Below are positions 56,687 to 64,000 of a stretch of 64,000 nt of DNA, one piece after another. Both the position numbers and the translations under genes were made by a program. Position 1 is the stretch's first letter; every line of letters begins with the position of its first letter. Source of the stretch: Parasponia andersonii (lineage: Eukaryota > Streptophyta > Magnoliopsida > Rosales > Cannabaceae); NCBI GenBank assembly GCA_002914805.1, contig JXTB01000018.1, positions 429,099-493,098 of the forward strand, in the 5' to 3' direction. The notes beneath the pieces are model-generated. The model was given only the letters and a program-made list of their open reading frames with translations. It was not told the origin of the DNA and did no database searches.

Positions 56687-59600
56687 ATGCTTCGCTACAG
56701 GAACTTCACTACTCCTCGTAAGTACACAACTGGGCTCAACTCAGTCACTTCACTGGTACCCAAAAACAATTACAACTCACTTCAATTGTTACCTTCAAGA
56801 ATTTCTGATCAGCATCAGGTGTTCAATCGTTCGTGTTTGATTGACGTGACTCGATCTCAGCCGTTGGTTAATCGTCATCATCATCATCAGGCGGAGGAGA
56901 ACAAGATGTTGGTTGGGTGTAAAGGGTCGGCTAATTCGTCGCATAACAGAGCAAGTACGGAGGAAGAGAGTGGTCCTCGTGGAACGACAACCAAAGTGAG
57001 TGGTAAGAAGATCAAAGGGAGTGTCGTTTTGATGAAGAAGAACGTTTTGGATTTCAATGACTTCAACGCGTCGTTTCTTGATCGGGTTCATGAGTTGTTT
57101 GGCCGGAGGGTTGCTCTGAGGCTGGTCAGTGCTGTTAATGGTGATCCTGGTGAGACTCAAACTCAACTCAGCTCAACTCACTAATTAATTTTTTCCTTTT
57201 AAAATTTTTTTTTTCTTTTCTTTTCATGATTGGTTTTAATACTTTTCAAGGATGGCTCCTTCGATTGGTTACTGACATGTCATGTGCCGGTACTATGTTG
57301 ATAATAATTAAAGGTGGAATTATTAAAGAAACTATTCAAAAATAAAAAAATAAAAAAAAAAGAAGAAAAAGAAAATAAATGGCGGCAGAAACAAAATGTT
57401 AAAGGGTAGACCCGACAGGATCACAGCCTTCAACTTTTTTCTTTGGAGGCCTAATAGTCTTTTCATAATTCTTTTTCTCTCTCTCTTTTTTTTTTTTTTT
57501 TTTGGAACACTTCAATGACCCAAAAGCCAATGGTCAAAACACCGACGTTTTCGCTTTTTGTATGCTTTTTTTTTTTTTTTCGTCTAGGACGCTTTTTGTT
57601 TTTGTTTTTTTTTTTCCAATAATTGGTTGAGTCGAGTCATGAACTTTAGGACCAGCACAAAAGGTGGATGTGATTACAGTTACCATTAAAAAGAGGTAAA
57701 GCCCGACGGCTGTGACCACTAAACTTTTCTCTGTACGTGTTTTTTCGGTTTATGTTTAACACTGTTTACCTAGTGGACTTTCCATATGAATATGATGACT
57801 GAACACGGGCAGTGTTTAAATTGTGTGGCCAATCTTATACTATTAAGATAGGTGATGATTCTCGTGCTAGGATTATAATTGAGGAGTGCTAAATATTTTT
57901 TTTTCTTATTTTTTTATATTCTTTAATTTCATTATTTGATATGTGATCATTATTCAATTTAATATTTTAATAATATAATATTTATATATTAGCGAGATTG
58001 AAAAAGTGAAAAAAAAAAAGGTGCAACTAAGTATCTTCTATATGGTAAATGGAAATTCTTAAGGGTATATTTTTTATCCATACCAATAGCCAATGTCAAT
58101 GAATCTATTTATTGTAACGTTTAATTCACTAATTAAACATAACAAATCAAAAAGTACAATTCATAACATTATGCATTGTTCAAAGTGAATACATGGTCTT
58201 ACATATTAACAAAATGATAATAGGAAACTACATAGCGAAATATCAATTTCAACTTTGTGTTTTAGAAATGTAAAATATGCAGCATAGTTTAATTGCGTTT
58301 TTTTTTTTTTACTCTTCTAATTTATATTTGCAAAGAAAAAAAAAACATATTTATATATTTCCTAAAATAGAACTAGCCGTTGAAATTCTCTTCAATTTAA
58401 TATTTTCATTTTTCCTTTTATAGAAAATGGAATGAGAGGGAAACTTGGGAAAGAAACATATTTAGAAGACTGGATAACCACAATAACGCCATTAACGGCG
58501 GGAGACTCAGCTTTCGAAGTCAACTTCGTTTGGGATGAGAAGATCGGAATCCCTGGAGCTTTCATCATCAGAAACGACCACCATAGCGAGTTTTACTTGA
58601 AGACTCTCACTCTCGAGGACGTTCCCGGCCAAGGCCGAATCCACTTCGTCTGCAACTCTTGGGTTTACCCTTCTGATAAGTACAAGTCCGATCGAATCTT
58701 CTTCTCCAATAAGGTACTTCGATTTGGGAAATTTCTGAAAATGGATTCTATAATTTTGTTGAATTCGAATGTTTCGATTTGTGAAATTAGGGTTTGAAAA
58801 AGTGTGGAATTGGGTGGGTGAATTTTGCAGACGTATCTTCCTAGTGAAACCCCATTGTCCCTACGGAAGTATAGAGAAGAAGAGTTGGTGAATTTGAGAG
58901 GGAATGGAACGGGAGAGCTTCAGGAATGGGATAGGGTTTATGATTATGCTTATTACAATGATTTGGGGAATCCTGATAAAGGGTCCAAATATGCTCGTCC
59001 TGTTCTTGGAGGGTCTCCTCAGTATCCTTATCCTCGCAGAGGAAGAACTGGACGAAAACCAACAAGGACAGGTTTATTTTTAGTTTTGTTTGTAGTTATT
59101 TTCTGGGTAGCTGTTGATTTTTCTTGATTTTTTGAAATTTGTTTTCTAGGTAGTTGTTAATGATAAGTTCCTGCTATAATATATGTAGATCCCAAGACCG
59201 AGACCCGGCTGCAGCTTCTTTTGAGTTTAAACATTTATGCTCCAAGAGATGAACGATTTGGTCACTTGAAGCTGGCGGATTTCCTTGCTTATGCGCTGAA
59301 ATCCATTGGGCAATTCCTTAAACCTGAAATAGAAGATCTGTTTGATACTACTCGAAATGAGTTTGATAGCTTTGAGGATGTCCTCAAGCTCTATGAAGGA
59401 GGAGTTGAGGTGCCCGAGGATTTACTTAAGAATGTTAGAGACAATATCCCTGCCGAGATGCTCAAGGAAATTTTCCGAACTGATGGTGAAAGGCTACTCA
59501 AATTCCCTGTTCCTCAAGTGATTAAAGGTATTGCATGAAGGCAGCCACTTACAAATGATAAAGAGTCATTTAGAAAAATGATAGTCTCTTCTTCTCATAT

Positions 59601-61761
59601 TTTAGGTCTTTTTGGTATATTTGTTCAAGTTTATATAAACAAAAATGTTAGAAACTATGTGCCTTTATATATATATATATATATATGTACATATTACAGT
59701 CCTTACTTGTGGTAACTTTGCTGATTTGGAATAGAGGATAAAACTGCATGGAGTACGGATGAAGAATTTGCAAGGGAAATGCTGGCTGGAATAAACCCCA
59801 TCATGATTCATCGTCTCCAAGTAATATAAGCTTCAGTTTTATATCTTTCTGCTTTTTCTTTTCAAATGGAGAGGAGCAAAGAGAAGAAGTCTTTGAGTTC
59901 TTTAAAGAAATCTTTGAGTTATTTAATCTGGATACAAAGCTTTCGTTCTCTTTTCACCAAAAGACAGTGCGGAATCCTGAGCCTTCCTCCTTAACAATTG
60001 TTATATATCTGGATTAATTACAGGAATTTCCTCCCAGAAGCAAGCTAGATCACAAAGCTTATGGTGATCATACCAGTAAAATAACCAAAGAACACATAGA
60101 ACGTAGCTTAAATGGGCTCAGCATAGATGAGGTAAAGTTCTGGATTTCATTTCTCTGAGACAAGAATCTGAAGCAGGTAGTTTCAGTTGCTTTCTGTACA
60201 CATATTTATCAGAATTTGTTTTATCTGGTTCATTAGGCAATAAAGAATAACAAGCTATTCATATTAGACCACCATGACACATTAATGCCGTTCCTAAGGC
60301 GCATAAACTCAACCTCCACAAAGATTTATGCCACCAGGACACTCCTTTTCTTGCAAGACGATGGGACACTTAAGCCTTTAGTAATTGAACTGAGCTTGCC
60401 ACATCATCGAGGAGATCAATTTGGCTGCATTAGCAAAGTTTACACTCCGGCTAACAAAGGAGTTGAAGGTTCCATTTGGCAACTTGCCAAAGCTTATGTT
60501 AATGTGAACGACTCTGGCTACCATCAGCTTATAAGCCACTGGTGTGTGTAACTGATGAGACAGTAATTTTTTTATTTTTTTTCAGTCTTATTTCTGTAAC
60601 ATGAATTTAAATGCATCTCTTTTTGCAGGCTGAAAACTCATGCAGCAATTGAACCGTTTGTGATAGCAACAAATAGGCAGCTGAGTGCGATTCACCCAAT
60701 TCATAAGCTTCTACACCCTCATTTCCGTGACACCATGAATTTGAATGCAGTTGCTAGGCAGATTCTGATTAATGCTGGTGGAGCGCTTGAGTGGACTGTT
60801 TTTCCTGGAAAGTATTCCATGGAAATGACTTCTGCAAGTTACAAGGACTGGGCTTTTCCTGTGCAGGCACTCCCTGTTGATCTTGTCAAGAGGTAAATCT
60901 TAGTGCTGAAAATCTTAGTGCTGAACAGATCTGCCAGAAAAATCACTCGAGCAGAATTTAGGATCTCAGAAACACTGACTGTTTGCTAACCTTCGTGACC
61001 TTTTCAGGGGAGTGGCAGTTGAGGATGAAAATTCCCCACATGGTGTGAAATTACTGATAGAAGATTATCCATTTGCTGTTGATGGCCTTGAAATATGGTC
61101 CGCCATTAAAACATGGGTCAAGGACTACTGCTCCTTGTACTACCAAACAGATGAAACGGTTAAAGAGGATTATGAACTCCAGTCATGGTGGAAGGAGCTC
61201 AGAGAAGTGGGCCATGGGGACAAGAAAGACGAGCCTTGGTGGCCCAAAATGCAGACTCGTGAAGGGCTAATAGAAACATGCACCATCATCATATGGATTG
61301 CTTCTGCTCTTCATGCGGCCATCAATTTTGGGCAGTACCCTTATGGAGGATACCCTCCAAACCGCCCTTCGATGAGTCGTCGTTTTCTACCTGAAGAGGG
61401 CACTCCTGAGTACGAGGAGCTCAAGACAAACCCTGAAAAGGCTTTCTTGAAGACGATTACAGGTCAGCTGCTCTCAGTGCTCGGCATTTCCCTCGTTGAA
61501 ATCCTGTCCCGGCATTCATCTGATGAGGTGTACCTTGGGCAGAGAGACACTCCAGAATGGACAACGGATGATCAAGCGGTAAAAGCTTTTGAGAAATTTG
61601 GAAAGAAACTGAAGGACATTGAAGAGAAAATTATGAAGATGAATAAAGACGGGAAATTGAAGAACCGAGTTGGTCCAGCCAAGATGCCGTACACTTTGCT
61701 CTATCCTTCCAGCGAAGGCGGGCTGACTGGAAAGGGAATTCCGAACAGTGTTTCAATCTAG
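56687..61761 (+). CDS. LOX: Lipoxygenase, 9-LOX type, downstream copy with N-terminal extension
   Basis: Nine exons: 56687-57149, 58424-58713, 58831-59071, 59189-59527, 59735-59820, 60024-60131, 60237-60541, 60629-60892, 61008-61761. All introns are GT-AG, giving 949 codons. Exons 2-9 have exactly the lengths of the upstream gene, which shows tandem duplication. Iron ligands: His605, His610 (YHQLISHW), His801, Asn805 (HAAINFGQ) and Ile949 (NSVSI). EWTVFPGKY keeps the Thr-Val 9-LOX signature but has Trp before it. The PLAT domain starts near residue 108 ([17 protein letters not shown]). The first ~40 residues ([20 protein letters not shown]...) are rich in Arg/Lys/Ser/Thr/Asn without acids, like a transit peptide, and a HHHH run follows at ~64-67. 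An internal Met74 (56906) would give a conventional 876-residue enzyme. I chose 56687 as the first in-frame ATG after the TATA tract. Confidence 0.96.
57150..58423 (+). other. First intron of the second lipoxygenase
   Basis: 1274 bp. The donor is G|GTGAGA and the acceptor CTTTTATAG|A. It is AT-rich with several poly-T tracts (57488-57502, 57567-57580). No MITE was recognised, unlike the equivalent intron upstream. Confidence 0.9.
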
Positions 61762-61846
61762 AGCTTTCCATAATCAGACTCTGTCCCGGTCCTTTGGTTG
61801 TCATGAATATCTCTAAACTATTTGAGCTAGCTAACTCTTCATTTGT

Positions 61847-61852
61847 AATAAA
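61847..61852 (+). terminator. Candidate polyadenylation signal of the second lipoxygenase
   Basis: AATAAA lies 86 nt after the stop codon, within TTTGTAATAAAATCGG. A T/G-rich stretch follows. Confidence 0.55.
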
Positions 61853-63034
61853 ATCGGATGTGTGATAGTAGTTGGAATTCAGGTAATTGTTCTTCAAAGA
61901 GCACTATGTTTGTTGCAACTGGCGCTTGCCATGTGAATCTTTTAGTCTTTTACGAGTTTTGTCACTTGTAATAATTTGTTGCTACCAAAATCGGTATGCC
62001 GATTTTATTTTATGTTATTTTTATCAAATTAGTAAAGCATATTTGTGATTTATTAAAAATCAGTACTGAATGTAACTTGATAATACATGTGACTTGGATT
62101 GTTTGTTCACATTCTCTGTACAAATTTGATTGTGAATTTTTTACTTGATAGTGTATGGTGCGTACCTTCCTGCTGGAATATAGCAGAAACATGGATTAAT
62201 GATTTAGTGTTCGATAAATTAGGTTGGCAGTCGGCTTACTACCAAAGTTAATAAGTAAATAAAGTTGAAAAATCCATAACACCTGTGGATCAAATTGTTA
62301 TTTTTAATTTTTAAAGGGCTAAAACTGTAAATTGAACTAGTTTTATTAAAAATATAAACCACCGAGTGTTGTTCAAGCCAAATTAGTTAACAGTTAGTCC
62401 GAAATTAGAGAAAAGAGCTCATGTTTCTTTCGGCAATCAGCGAAGTCTTCATCGTTGTCATTTTTCTTTCGGCAGTCAGCGAAGTCTTCGTCATTGTTGT
62501 CCTTCTCTGCAGGGCATTTTCGTAATTTTGGCCTCCGCATTGTCTTCGTGGACTACTACATGGTGCCGCCGATTCCAGGCCTCGGATATCGGCATCTTTC
62601 ACGGTTAGAACACGATGTTGTTTTGACTCTTTTGCTCGAACTAGGGCTTTACTTCGCATGCTTTTATTTATTTTATTTTGTTTCGTTTATTTAAATTCAG
62701 ATTTTATTTTTTATTTTTTTTTTTAAGTCCTTCCCAGCTACATTCAGTGGTTCAGGGCTTTGTGGAAATGGTGGACTTTTTGATGGTTAATTATCTACGA
62801 ACAATTGTATTTGTTGAAATTTTGGTAAATTAATGTTCCTAATATTATTATTAATTTTTTTAAAAAAATCAAAATGGCGTTGGATATGTATTGTTATCTG
62901 TAATTTCTTATTTTTATTTTTCAATCAATATTTATAGAGATTATTCCCACAAACAGCTTGTCTATTCTAAATACCATGTTTAATTCTCAATATCATGATT
63001 TAAATCCCAAATCAATACTAGAAAGAGAATCTTA
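61853..63034. other. Non-coding region downstream of the lipoxygenases
   Basis: It contains a ~41-nt direct repeat (TTTCTTTCGGCAATCAGCG at 62424 and TTTCTTTCGGCAGTCAGCG at 62464, each followed by AAGTCTTC). The GC-richer stretch 62400-62660 has an 84-codon minus-strand ORF without recognisable features. It might be the first exon of a divergent gene, but nothing supports that. Confidence 0.45.
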
Positions 63035-63555
63035 CTTAAATTGAAAATTCCTTGATTTGGTATAAAAATGTGAAAAAATTTCAATTTTATGAAACAATCC
63101 ATTTTCAGAAAATATTTATAATTCTACTCAGTGAATATTTCTCGCAGCTCGTATGTACTATTAAAGATAGACTAAATCATAATTAGAAATCTAAAATTAA
63201 ATTATAATTCATGCATCATCATTATCTACTATAAGTATCAAGTACTAATATGACATTTATAAAGTTCATTGACATAATCCAAGTATTAATCTTTGTTAAT
63301 GTTATCCAATCTACTTAATTCAAAAGTAACAACAAAACACCAAACTTGAATTTGAACTTCCAAACATTACCAAGATATGATCTATTCGAAGCGATAGCCT
63401 TCTAATCCTCTTGATCACTCAGGTTATACTAGACACCACCGAAAAAGAAAGGTAGAAAGTGAACATATAATGCCATGTAGGTAAACAATTACCTCATTTG
63501 AAAATCTTTCTGTGATGGATAGTTTCTTATATGGTTAGTTTAATCCAAAATAAAT
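63035..63555 (-). repeat. Fragment of the chromovirus LTR seen at 2.7-4.9 kb
   Basis: Colinear with ~2785-3295: AAATTCCTTGATTTGGTATA, ATTATCTACTATAAGTATCA (at the CATCATCATCAGTGTCA position), CCAAACATTACCAAGATA, TCCTCTTGATCACTCAGGTT, ACTAGACACCACCGAAAAAG, and ATGGTTAGTTTAATCCAAAA. Divergence is high. It stops where a new LTR-like sequence begins. Confidence 0.75.
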
Positions 63556-63566
63556 TTACAAACTAT

Positions 63567-64000
63567 TGATGGAGGTTTTATCAACAATAAATTTATAAAT
63601 AATTAAGAGATGTGGCTTGTGTAAATTGAAGTAAATAATCAAAGCAAATAAGGAGAGAGGGATTTATAGTGGTTCGGCCCCGAAAAAGATGAGCCTACGT
63701 CCACTGTTTTCTCACTATATTGATGAATATTCAAGGGTACAATACTCGAAAGCTATTGAAGAATGCTCAAGGCTTAGACTACCCAAAGTTTGGAATATCC
63801 TAAGCGTGTATTTGCTCTGACTTCTATTTTCTGTGACTTGTTTCTGCCCAGATTTTGTGATGATCCCTTCGGAACATAGAGCCCCCCTTTATATAGATTG
63901 TAGTGACCTTATCCCCCTAGGTTCCTTATGTCTCTAGGATCCTAATTGAATAAACGGGTAACTATACAATTGGGTAATTATCCAATTAAGTAAACGGATA
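63567..64000 (+). repeat. Partial LTR, probably copia, running off the window
   Basis: It begins TGATGGAGGTTTTATCAAC inside the chromovirus LTR fragment. It contains ATTTATAGTGGTTCGGCCCC and GCCTACGTCCACTG, typical of a common class of plant copia LTRs. A TATA-like CCTTTATATAGATTG lies at ~63888. The far end and any internal region are outside the window. Confidence 0.5.

Noticed and set aside
62405..62694. Overlapping ORFs on both strands in a GC-richer patch
   Set aside because: They contain a 41-nt direct repeat. No splice-linked continuation or domain was found.

Overview
The window is nuclear DNA of a flowering plant, almost certainly a eudicot. It is very AT-rich, with long TA, GA and GT microsatellites. 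It holds two intron-rich lipoxygenase genes and several plant LTR-retrotransposon lineages. I cannot name the genus from the sequence alone.

Layout. Positions 1-22.5 kb are gene-poor. They hold a short tandem repeat, a PIF/Harbinger-like MITE (268-1060), a decayed minus-strand Ty3/gypsy chromovirus (2740-7345, with integrase and chromodomain remnants between two LTR pieces), a frameshifted fragment of a BPA1-like RRM-family protein gene (12499-12834), a complex GA-rich array with higher-order structure (14.35-16.2 kb), and old LTR relics. A 12.4-kb Ty3/gypsy element of the Tat type lies at 22548-34963. Its two ~830-bp LTRs are flanked by a perfect 5-bp target duplication (GATGT). It carries a broken gag, an inverted piece of its own 5' leader where protease and RT should be, a second (archaeal-type) RNase H, integrase, ~100-bp and 75-bp tandem arrays, and an antisense ORF. 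Part of its integrase region is present twice around a single N. Positions 35-41 kb hold further LTR relics, a CACTA end and two MITEs. A Ty1/copia element (41017-47716, defective) lies in the same orientation as, and immediately upstream of, the first lipoxygenase gene.

Genes. The only intact protein genes are two tandem plus-strand lipoxygenases (48135-53551 and 56687-61761). Each has nine exons. Exons 2-9 have identical lengths in both genes, every intron is GT-AG, and all iron ligands including the C-terminal Ile are present. A Thr-Val pair before FPGKY suggests linoleate 9-lipoxygenases, which make 9-hydroperoxides that feed oxylipin defence signalling. They differ mainly in exon 1: the downstream gene encodes about 80 extra N-terminal residues that resemble an organelle-targeting peptide.

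The most notable non-genic signals are a four-copy MITE family found beside TA microsatellites (one copy inside lipoxygenase intron 1), the rearranged Tat element with its internal satellite-like array, and the 14-16 kb higher-order repeat. No tRNA, rRNA or CRISPR was found.
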